This document shows, in pieces, positions 1 to 5,753 of a stretch of 5,753 bases of DNA. The translations under genes and the position numbers were made by a program. The DNA comes from Acetofilamentum sp. (lineage in GTDB: Bacteria > Bacteroidota > Bacteroidia > Bacteroidales > JAFGUD01). Location: assembly GCA_020722645.1 (NCBI GenBank), contig DYKL01000233.1, forward strand, positions 1-5,753, in the 5' to 3' direction. Numbering within the stretch: the first letter of the stretch is position 1; each line of letters starts with the position of its first letter. The notes under the pieces are model-generated. The model was not told the origin of the DNA. It searched no databases and was given only the letters and a program-made list of their open reading frames with translations.

Positions 1-69
1 AGTTTTTTCTTAGCTATCGCCTGTAAAACCTCAAAAGTTGCAAGTAAGTTCCGTTATAACCGCACATAA
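1..69 (+). other. Open reading fragment at the left edge, possibly the 3' end of an upstream gene or a repeat remnant
   Basis: Frame 1 is open from the window edge to a TAA at 67-69 and gives 22 residues containing FLAIACKTSKVASK. By hand count this stretch is about 38% GC, clearly richer than the very AT-rich sequence that follows from base 70, so it may be coding or may be the edge of an interspersed element. No start codon or motif is visible, and 22 residues are too few to assign a family. It could equally be non-coding. Confidence 0.22.
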
Positions 70-71
70 AT

Positions 72-115
72 CAATATTTTGTTAATTTATTGATTGAAAG
101 TTTAACAAATTATTG
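72..115. repeat. Imperfect 14-bp inverted repeat upstream of malQ, with an alternative 8-bp hairpin
   Basis: The left arm (72-85, CAATATTTTGTTAA) is complementary to the right arm (102-115, TTAACAAATTATTG) at 13 of 14 positions, with a 16-base centre. A second, mutually exclusive pairing joins AATCAATA (69-76) to TATTGATT (88-95), 8 of 8. No T-run follows, so an intrinsic terminator is unlikely. The right arm ends exactly on the TTG of the candidate -33 element for malQ, which suits a repressor or activator binding site. The arms are seen in the sequence; the operator role is inferred, and AT-richness raises the chance of a coincidental match. Confidence 0.5.
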
Positions 116-143
116 TTACTGATAAAAGAATAATTTATTTTTG
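112..143 (+). promoter_or_regulatory. Candidate Bacteroidetes-type promoter for malQ (upstream copy)
   Basis: ATTG at 112-115 and TATTTTTG at 136-143 match the Bacteroidetes -33 (TTTG/TTG) and -7 (TAnnTTTG) elements with a 20-bp spacer, which is in the expected range. Transcription would start near 148-150 and leave a leader of roughly 50 nt before the malQ ATG. Confidence 0.55.
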
Positions 144-173
144 TAATCTCAAAATATCGAACTTTTAAATTTG
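140..173 (+). promoter_or_regulatory. Second candidate promoter for malQ, overlapping the first
   Basis: TAAATTTG at 166-173 is another exact TAnnTTTG match. TTTG at 140-143, which is the end of the upstream -7 box, would serve as its -33 element with a 22-bp spacer, slightly long for the class. Transcription would start near 180, leaving a leader of about 18 nt. Only one of the two overlapping promoters may be real, and the first has the better spacing. Confidence 0.35.
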
Positions 174-197
174 TAACATTTTAAATCTTAATTCAAA

Positions 198-2945
198 ATG
201 CTAATAAAATTCAAAATCAACTATAGAACTCAAATAGGTCAAATCTTAAAAATTACGGGTTCTATACCTCAACTTGGCAGCAATGTTATTGAAAATGCTG
301 CTGAAATGTTTCCGGTTGATGGATTTAAAGGAGACTGGGATTGTATCATTGATATACCGGAAAATGCTAAGATGAAAAATTTTTCGTATAAGTATTTTTT
401 GGAAGATATTAATTCTAAAAATCGTTATTTTGAATGGGGAGAAAATCGAATTATTGACATCTCTGAAATAATCTCAAAAAAAATTGAAATTAACGATTTT
501 TGGATAAGTTCAACCGAACCGGACAATGTTTTTTATTCTTCTGCATTTAAAAATGTTTTGTTTACAAGAAAAATCCAAAAGAATAAAAAAACTATTGCTA
601 CAAAAGAGAAAAACACCAATTTGGTTTTTAATTTAACCGATTTAAGAATAAGACATGACCATTCTTATGCTCTTGTAGGCAATATCAAAGAACTCGGAAA
701 TTGGGATTTGACAAAATGTTTGTTATTAGAAGCAAATAATTATCCGACTTGGAGTTTATCTTTGGATATAAAAAAGTTCACATCTCCAATCATATACAGA
801 TACTGCATTGTTAATACAAAAACAAAAGAGATTGTTGCACAGGAATATCAGGACAGAATTATTAATTTTGATGAAACTGATAATAAAAATTTAGCTTTAA
901 TTGCTAATGATTTGAAATTTAAACATTCTGCCGGAAACTGGAAAGGTGCAGGTGTTGCAATTCCGGTTTTTTCTATCAGAACTAAAAACAGTCACGGAGT
1001 TGGCGAATTTTTGGATATCAAATTATTAGTTGACTGGGCAGTAAAAACAGGTATGAAATTAATTCAAATTCTGCCGATTAATGATACTGTTGCAACTCAC
1101 ACTTGGGTAGATTCATATCCTTATGCAGCTATTTCTGTTTTTGCTTTACATCCGATATATCTTAATCTTAATGCTATCGGCAAACTTTCGTCAAAAATCA
1201 CTCAGCAAATTATTGATGAACAACGAAAAATGATGAACGAAAAAGATAGAGTTGATTATGAGGCTGTTATGAAAATAAAATCAAGGTTTTACAAGTTGAT
1301 TTATGATGAACAAAAAGATGAATTTCTAAAAAATACTGATTTCCTTAAATTTTACAAGGAAAATAAATACTGGCTCGATCCTTATGCTTGTTTTTCATAC
1401 CTGCGTGATTTGTTCGGTACACCGGATTTTACAAAGTGGGGTAAATACAGCAAACCAACCAAAAAAATTATAACAGAACTTACTGATTCTAATGCTTCTC
1501 ACTACGATGATATTGCAGTTCATTATTTTATACAGTATCATCTGCATATTCAACTACTAGAAGCTTCTGAATATGCTAGAAGTAAAGGCATTGTGCTAAA
1601 AGGAGACATACCTATTGGTATTTTCAGACATAGCGTTGATGCTTGGATTGAACCGCATTTGTACAATATGGACGCACAAGCAGGTGCTCCGCCTGATGAT
1701 TTTGCAGATATTGGTCAAAATTGGAAATTCCCTACATACAATTGGGCTGAAATGGCAAAAGACAATTATCAATGGTGGCAAAACAGACTCAAAAAAATGT
1801 CCTGTTATTTTGATGCTTACAGGATTGATCATATTCTTGGATTTTTCAGGATTTGGGAAATACCTCAAAATCAGGTACAAGGAATTATGGGTTATTTTAA
1901 TCCTTCGATACCAATTTATCAGAATGAGTTTTATGAACGTGGCTTGAATTTCGATTTTTTCCGTTTTTGCAGTCCGTTTATTCGTGATTATATGTTGTAT
2001 GATATTTTCGGAGATTTAACTGATTTTGTAAAAGGTTCAATATTAGTTGAATATGAGCCGGGAAAATTCTACATTAAGGAGGATTTTGATTCCCAGTCAA
2101 AAATTGAACAGTACCTTGCTATTTCAGAATCTGATACTCCGCAGGAACGTTTAAGAAAAGAAAGAATTCAAAACGGTATGTTCAGATTATTGTCAGAAGT
2201 TTTGTTTTTAAAATATCCGCATTCCGATCAGGAAACATACATCCCAAGACATTCTTTGAATAAAACATATTCTTTTGCCGCATTGACAGATTACGAAAAA
2301 AATCAGGTTATGCAACTATACATTGATTATTATTTCAGACGAAACGAAGAATTCTGGAAAAAACAGGCAATGATAAAACTACCGGCAATTAAAAATGCTA
2401 CTGATATGCTTGTTTGTGGCGAAGATTTGGGAATGGTACCAAAAGTCGTTCCACAGGTAATGAATGAATTGGGAATTCTGAGTCTCGAAATTCAAAGAAT
2501 GCCAAAAAAGACAGATGTAGAATTTATGCACCCTAATGACTATCCTTATATGTCAGTTGCTACACCTTCGTCGCACGATACATCTACAATCAGAGGCTGG
2601 TGGGAAGAAGATACTTCTCGCTCCCAAAGGTTTTACAGTCATATTCTCGGTAAATGGGAAAATTCTCCTTTTTTTTGTGAGCCTTGGATTGTGAAAGAAA
2701 TTATAAATCAACATATTTATTCACCGAGTATGTGGGTAGTTTTCCCAATACAAGATTTGCTCGGAATGGACGATAAATTACGCTATACTTATGCAAAAGA
2801 GGAAAGAATAAATAATCCTGCAAACCCGAGACATTATTGGCGTTATCGCCTACATCTGAATATCGAGGATTTACTGAAACAAGACGAGTTTAATGAAATG
2901 CTCAAAGATATGTTTGAAAAGTCGGGTAGAGTGGAAGATTATTAG
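198..2945 (+). CDS. malQ: 4-alpha-glucanotransferase (amylomaltase, GH77), DPE2-like with two N-terminal CBM20 domains
   Basis: This enzyme should transfer alpha-1,4-glucan segments between maltose, maltodextrins and glycogen-like glucans in the cytoplasm; no signal peptide is visible. Residues 1-100 and 140-240 look like two CBM20 starch-binding domains. The second keeps the LGNWD motif (166-170), while in the first the matching tryptophan is missing (LGSNV, 26-30). The GH77 domain runs from about 250 to 890. It contains GDIPIG (469-474), AGAPPD (495-500) and GQNWKFPTYNW (506-516). Predicted catalytic residues are nucleophile D544 (RIDH), acid/base E742 (GEDLG) and transition-state stabiliser D794 (SSHDT). 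D544 and E742 lie 198 residues apart, against about 47 in Thermus MalQ, so some 150 residues are inserted, as in plant DPE2. The start is firm: the first CBM20 strand begins at once and an in-frame TAA lies at 189-191. There is no Shine-Dalgarno sequence, as usual in this phylum. It appears monocistronic. Confidence 0.96.
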   Translation: MLIKFKINYRTQIGQILKITGSIPQLGSNVIENAAEMFPVDGFKGDWDCIIDIPENAKMKNFSYKYFLEDINSKNRYFEWGENRIIDISEIISKKIEINDFWISSTEPDNVFYSSAFKNVLFTRKIQKNKKTIATKEKNTNLVFNLTDLRIRHDHSYALVGNIKELGNWDLTKCLLLEANNYPTWSLSLDIKKFTSPIIYRYCIVNTKTKEIVAQEYQDRIINFDETDNKNLALIANDLKFKHSAGNWKGAGVAIPVFSIRTKNSHGVGEFLDIKLLVDWAVKTGMKLIQILPINDTVATHTWVDSYPYAAISVFALHPIYLNLNAIGKLSSKITQQIIDEQRKMMNEKDRVDYEAVMKIKSRFYKLIYDEQKDEFLKNTDFLKFYKENKYWLDPYACFSYLRDLFGTPDFTKWGKYSKPTKKIITELTDSNASHYDDIAVHYFIQYHLHIQLLEASEYARSKGIVLKGDIPIGIFRHSVDAWIEPHLYNMDAQAGAPPDDFADIGQNWKFPTYNWAEMAKDNYQWWQNRLKKMSCYFDAYRIDHILGFFRIWEIPQNQVQGIMGYFNPSIPIYQNEFYERGLNFDFFRFCSPFIRDYMLYDIFGDLTDFVKGSILVEYEPGKFYIKEDFDSQSKIEQYLAISESDTPQERLRKERIQNGMFRLLSEVLFLKYPHSDQETYIPRHSLNKTYSFAALTDYEKNQVMQLYIDYYFRRNEEFWKKQAMIKLPAIKNATDMLVCGEDLGMVPKVVPQVMNELGILSLEIQRMPKKTDVEFMHPNDYPYMSVATPSSHDTSTIRGWWEEDTSRSQRFYSHILGKWENSPFFCEPWIVKEIINQHIYSPSMWVVFPIQDLLGMDDKLRYTYAKEERINNPANPRHYWRYRLHLNIEDLLKQDEFNEMLKDMFEKSGRVEDY
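1029..1034. other. GTYRAC site (GTTGAC), predicted target of the neighbouring restriction-modification system
   Basis: GTTGAC inside malQ is the only GTYRAC match I found when checking every GTT and GTC in the window by eye. If the methylase encoded at 3222-4817 is active with HincII specificity, the adenine of this site should be N6-methylated on both strands. The sequence match is certain; its use as a target is inferred from the endonuclease family. Confidence 0.6.
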
Positions 2946-3006
2946 TAAATAGTTGATAGTTGATAGTGCATAGTGCATAGTTGATAGTGTATAGTAAATA
3001 GTTGAT
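2944..3006. repeat. Tandem array of nine 7-bp units, consensus AGTnnAT
   Basis: The nine consecutive heptamers carry these bases at the variable positions 4-5: AA, TG, TG, GC, GC, TG, GT, AA, TG. AGT at positions 1-3 and AT at positions 6-7 are invariant in all nine. The array starts inside the malQ stop codon (TAG at 2943-2945) and ends where ATTC follows at 3007. The register is not a multiple of three relative to a gene and stops recur, so it is non-coding. The pattern resembles short tandem heptanucleotide repeats reported from other bacteria, and similar ATAGTTGATAGT strings occur between Bacteroidetes genes as I recall. Function is unknown. The TGCATAGTGCA in the middle could fold only weakly, so this is not a terminator. 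Confidence 0.85.
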
Positions 3007-3172
3007 ATTCAGAGAATTATGTTTGTGTGAGCAAAAGTCAGTAATTAATTGAAAATCAATAATTTGATCCTTTTGTATTTTTCAGGATGACACAAATTGA
3101 AAAAAATAACGAACTAGTGAAGCGATTTCACGAAGCATAGCAAGTAATTGTTGTGTTATGTTTTATAGAAAA
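3007..3172. other. Non-coding spacer with probable decayed interspersed-repeat sequence
   Basis: No plausible gene is present here. ATCCT (3067-3071) pairs with AGGAT (3084-3088), and TCAGGATGACA (3082-3092) resembles the TGTCATCCTGA end common in Bacteroidetes intergenic repeats. GTGAAG (3117-3122) can pair with TTTCAC (3126-3131) around the loop CGA, using one G-T pair, and GAAGC occurs twice (3119-3123, 3132-3136). The likeness to a repeat family is from memory and could not be checked. No clear intrinsic terminator for malQ was found. Confidence 0.35.
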
Positions 3173-3205
3173 ATTGATGTTTAAAATTTTAAAGCTGTAT
3201 ATTTG
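3173..3205 (+). promoter_or_regulatory. Candidate Bacteroidetes-type promoter for the restriction-modification operon
   Basis: ATTG (3173-3176) and TATATTTG (3198-3205) match the -33 and -7 elements with a 21-bp spacer. The predicted transcription start near 3210-3213 lies only about 10 bases before the methylase ATG at 3222, so the mRNA would have a very short leader. This supports the operon having its own promoter rather than depending on readthrough from malQ. Confidence 0.6.
3180..3193. promoter_or_regulatory. 14-bp perfect palindrome in the promoter spacer, possible operator
   Basis: TTTAAAATTTTAAA is a perfect palindrome lying wholly between the -33 and -7 elements of the restriction-modification promoter. 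A protein bound here would block the polymerase. Some methyltransferases and C proteins regulate their own operons, but no C gene is visible here and the element is pure A/T, so chance is a serious alternative. Confidence 0.3.
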
Positions 3206-3221
3206 TAGAAAATAATTAGAT

Positions 3222-4817
3222 ATGATAACTGAGAAAATAATTAACAAAAATAAATACGGACAATATTTTACCCCTGAATTAATTGCTGATTTTATGATTG
3301 AATTAGCAAATATTGATACTGAAAGTAAAATATTAGAACCTTCAAGCGGAAAAGGAGTATTTATTAAATTGCTTATAGAAAAAGGATTTAAAAATATTAC
3401 AGCATACGAAATTGATAGTGAATTATCAGAAAAGTTTGATTTTGTGAGAAATGAAAGTTTTGTCAGTGCAAATATATCAGAAAAATTCAAATTGATAATT
3501 GGAAATCCCCCATATATAAGATGGAAAAACTTAGAAGAAGAATTAAAAACCGAGTTAGCAACTAACCATCTATGGAATAAGTATTTCAATAGCTTATGTG
3601 ATTATTCTTACTTATTCATTCTGAAATCAATAAAGTTATTAGAAGATAAAGGTCAATTGATTTTTATTACGCCTGAATACTGGTTAAATACTATGCACTC
3701 TATCACTTTAAGGAATTATATGCTTAGGAATGGTTACTTTTCTGAGATTTACCATTTTAACGAAACCCCAATTTTTGAAAAAGCTACAGTTTCAACAATA
3801 GTTTTTAAATACATTAAAGCATCAGGTAACAAAAATCAAAAAATAGATATTGTAAAATATTATAAAAATCAACAATTGACAAATGACATAATTCAAAATA
3901 TCAAAAACAAAAAAGCTAACAATGATATAGAAGTTTTAACGGCAAGTCAATTTAAAGAAAATGAGCGATGGATTTTAGCCGATGACGAAAAAATATCAGA
4001 AATGAAGCAGTTTGAAGAACACTGCTTGAAGCAACAAAACAATAATTTGTTATTGCTGTTTGAAAATGATAAAAAAAACAATTTTTATACAATTGGTGAT
4101 TTCTGTAACATTGGTAATGGAATGGTAAGCGGTTTGGATAAAGCATTTCAACTGAACGGTGAAACTTTAACGGAATACGAAAAACAAAACACAATTAAAG
4201 TAATTAAAGCAAAAAATTTACAACCATACTTTTACGATGAAATTACTAGTTATATTTTTGCAAATCACATAGAAAGTGAAGAAAATTTAAAATCAGATTT
4301 TCCCAATTTCTATAATAGACTTCAAAAATTCATTCCTCAGTTAGAAAAAAGATACCAGTATAATCGAAAAATTAATTATTGGGAATGGGTTTTTTTGAGA
4401 AATTTCAATTTGTTCAATTCTGACAAAGCAAGAATATTTGTACCTTGCAAAGAGCGAATTTCCAATAAAAATTATTTTCGGTTTGTCTATGTTGAAGCAA
4501 ATATTTTCCCGACACAAGATGTTACTGCTATTTTCAAAAAAGAGAATACGAAAGAGAGTTTACATTATATTCTTGCTTTGCTCAATAATTATAGAACGTT
4601 TAACTGGTTAAAATACAACGGTGTCGTTAAAGGTAACATTGTTGAGTTTTCAGAGAAACCAATCGCAAGTATTCCGTTTAGAGCAATAAATTGGTCAGAC
4701 AAGAATGAAGTTGCTTTGCATAATGATATATCAGAATTATGTGAAAATTATATTACTAAAAATAGTCCAGAATTATTACAAGAACTAAACTATAAAATTG
4801 ATAAACTTTTCCAATAA
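3222..4817 (+). CDS. Type II N6-adenine DNA methyltransferase (gamma class), partner of a HincII-like endonuclease
   Basis: It should methylate adenine at N6 in the target of the downstream nuclease (predicted GTYRAC), using S-adenosylmethionine, and so protect host DNA. The motif order is that of gamma-class enzymes: motif X at 11-19 (KYGQYFTPE), motif I SAM-binding loop at 38-47 (LEPSSGKGVF), motif II acidic residues near 63-65, catalytic motif IV NPPY at 95-98, and a motif V/VI-like stretch at 134-154. The C-terminal half (about 290-490) resembles TaqI/Eco57I-type specificity domains, with IGNGMVSGLDKAF (297-309), a YWEW region (386-389) and NWLKYNGVVKG (461-471). The 531 residues are close to the roughly 500 of M.HincII. 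An in-frame TAA at 3213-3215 limits the start to this ATG. Spot counts suggest lower GC than malQ, in line with acquisition by transfer. Function is secure; specificity is inferred from the partner. Confidence 0.93.
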   Translation: MITEKIINKNKYGQYFTPELIADFMIELANIDTESKILEPSSGKGVFIKLLIEKGFKNITAYEIDSELSEKFDFVRNESFVSANISEKFKLIIGNPPYIRWKNLEEELKTELATNHLWNKYFNSLCDYSYLFILKSIKLLEDKGQLIFITPEYWLNTMHSITLRNYMLRNGYFSEIYHFNETPIFEKATVSTIVFKYIKASGNKNQKIDIVKYYKNQQLTNDIIQNIKNKKANNDIEVLTASQFKENERWILADDEKISEMKQFEEHCLKQQNNNLLLLFENDKKNNFYTIGDFCNIGNGMVSGLDKAFQLNGETLTEYEKQNTIKVIKAKNLQPYFYDEITSYIFANHIESEENLKSDFPNFYNRLQKFIPQLEKRYQYNRKINYWEWVFLRNFNLFNSDKARIFVPCKERISNKNYFRFVYVEANIFPTQDVTAIFKKENTKESLHYILALLNNYRTFNWLKYNGVVKGNIVEFSEKPIASIPFRAINWSDKNEVALHNDISELCENYITKNSPELLQELNYKIDKLFQ

Positions 4818-5588
4818 ATGAATATCGTTAATTTTGAACAAATAAAGAAAAGTGTTGTCGGTACAACTGTTCCTAAGCCAATTTCAGGTACTTTATCAGG
4901 TCATGCTGCTGGTGAGCCTTTTGATAAGCATGTTTACAGCAAAATAAAAAAGCAATTTCCCAAAAATACTTTCAGGCAATATGAATACTTAAACGATTTG
5001 TATAGGAAAAATCCTGATATAATTGGACATCAAGCCAGATATGAACTTTTCAATTCACCATCGGTTATGTTTCTTTTAAGTCGTGGTAAAAATGCAACAG
5101 ACCAATGGTCGCTTGAAAATCCATTTGATGAAAAACAGAATGATACAGCCGATATTCTTGTTGTAAATGACAATTTTTACGAAATAATTGACATAAAAAC
5201 AAGAAATATTTCAAAATCTGCACAACCGCCAAATATTATATCAGCATATAAATTAGCACAAGTTTGTGCAAAAATGATTGATAATAAAGAATTTGATAAA
5301 TTTTCAATTAATTATTTTGAAATAGATTGGGTTCTAGAAAAGAAAAAATTAGTATGCAACGATGCTCATTTTTCAAGATTATTCTGTGCAAATCCTGAGA
5401 CACTATACATAAATTGGTCTGCTGCAATGCAAATTCAGTTTCATGTTTGCGATTTAGACCAAAATTACAAAGGAACAGTTAAACAATGGGCAAAATTATA
5501 TCTTAAACATTTTGTTTCACAAGCTAAAAAACGAGCCGATGATATGATCGAAAGATTTGTAAAACCGTTTGAAAAATACGTAAATTAA
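4818..5588 (+). CDS. Type II restriction endonuclease, HincII/HindII family (predicted target GTYRAC)
   Basis: This PD-(D/E)XK nuclease should cut unmethylated GTYRAC sites, in HincII leaving blunt ends (GTY^RAC). Its 256 residues match HincII (258) with a constant offset of two. D112 (in NDTAD), D125 and K127 (in IIDIK) correspond to catalytic D114, D127 and K129. Q136 (SAQPPN) corresponds to Q138, which intercalates into DNA next to the site. Y197 and N199 (LYINW) correspond to the Y199/N201 contact region. Conserved blocks include SGTLSGHAAGEPF (23-35), NIISAYKLAQ (139-148) and QIQFHV (205-210). These correspondences rest on remembered HincII data. The ATG directly follows the methylase TAA (TAAATG), which suggests coupled translation and keeps the nuclease behind its protector. 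No frameshift or lost catalytic residue is seen, so it is probably active. Confidence 0.96.
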   Translation: MNIVNFEQIKKSVVGTTVPKPISGTLSGHAAGEPFDKHVYSKIKKQFPKNTFRQYEYLNDLYRKNPDIIGHQARYELFNSPSVMFLLSRGKNATDQWSLENPFDEKQNDTADILVVNDNFYEIIDIKTRNISKSAQPPNIISAYKLAQVCAKMIDNKEFDKFSINYFEIDWVLEKKKLVCNDAHFSRLFCANPETLYINWSAAMQIQFHVCDLDQNYKGTVKQWAKLYLKHFVSQAKKRADDMIERFVKPFEKYVN

Positions 5589-5697
5589 AAAAGAACATCG
5601 TACTTAACACAATAAGAGGTAGTTTATTAATAAAAATAAATTGCTGAATAATAGGAAACAGACATTAAAAGTAAAAATTAAACAGATTTGCTAACAA

Positions 5698-5753
5698 TTA
5701 TGAGTCCGGTATAAAAACTCCCTCTTTTTTTAAGCTCGTATAAATGCGATATT
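5698..5753 (-). CDS. Possible C-terminal end of a convergent gene, cut by the window edge
   Basis: Read on the - strand from the right edge, one frame is open for 17 codons and ends ...SLKKEGVFIPDS before a TAA (complement of 5698-5700). The composition of this tail looks like a genuine protein C-terminus, and a convergent gene would fit the end of the nuclease operon 109 bases away. The piece is too short to name a family, and an open stretch of this length is also likely by chance. Confidence 0.3.
   Translation of the reverse strand, partial: YRIYTSLKKEGVFIPDS

Noticed and set aside
69..95. Intrinsic terminator of an upstream gene
   Set aside because: The stem is entirely weak A/T-rich pairing and no T-run follows it.
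1596..1880. 94-codon - strand open frame inside malQ
   Set aside because: It lies opposite conserved GH77 catalytic motifs (GDIPIG to RIDH), shows no recognisable domain and is a by-product of the malQ frame.
1615..1947. 110-codon + strand open frame inside malQ
   Set aside because: It is an out-of-frame reading of the catalytic core; malQ is intact across it, so it is not a frameshifted fragment.
2944..3006. CRISPR array
   Set aside because: The repeats are only 7 bp with no spacers of the required length, and no cas genes are nearby.
3128..3589. 153-codon - strand open frame overlapping the methylase start
   Set aside because: It is antisense to methylase motifs X, I and IV and to the operon promoter, with a low-complexity F/I/S/N-rich translation typical of the reverse of AT-rich coding DNA.
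3952..4194. 80-codon - strand open frame inside the methylase
   Set aside because: Antisense to a continuous coding region, with no recognisable features.
5702..5731. GAGT...ACTC followed by seven T's, as a terminator for the restriction-modification operon
   Set aside because: The stem is only 4 bp with an 11-base loop and lies more than 100 bases past the stop codon. The T-run is equally explained as lysine codons of a possible - strand gene.

Overview
The window looks like chromosomal DNA of a Bacteroidetes bacterium. It is AT-rich, its start codons lack Shine-Dalgarno sequences, and upstream of the genes there are matches to the Bacteroidetes promoter (TTG, about 20 bp, TAnnTTTG). The large glucanotransferase also has the architecture typical of that phylum. 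Three complete genes are present, all on the + strand.

Bases 1-197 hold a short open fragment of uncertain origin (1-69), a large AT-rich inverted repeat (72-115) and two overlapping promoter candidates. Bases 198-2945 encode a 915-residue 4-alpha-glucanotransferase (MalQ, GH77) with two N-terminal starch-binding CBM20 domains and a large insertion inside the catalytic domain, the layout of plant DPE2. Its stop codon runs into nine tandem copies of a degenerate 7-bp unit, AGTnnAT (2944-3006). The rest of that spacer looks like decayed interspersed-repeat sequence plus a compact promoter.

Bases 3222-5588 are a two-gene Type II restriction-modification system. It consists of a gamma-type N6-adenine methyltransferase (531 aa) and, starting at the base after its stop codon, a 256-residue endonuclease that clearly belongs to the HincII/HindII family. 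The catalytic residues (D112, D125, K127), the intercalating glutamine (Q136) and other DNA contacts known from HincII are all retained, so the predicted target is GTYRAC. Methylase and nuclease would act as a protection/cleavage pair made from one mRNA, methylase first. No controller (C) protein gene is present.

Bases 5589-5697 hold nothing I can identify. The last 56 bases may be the C-terminal end of a gene on the - strand. I see no evidence of an undescribed system. The points most worth following are the HincII-type system in a Bacteroidetes setting, the heptad repeat, and the inverted repeat overlapping the malQ promoter.
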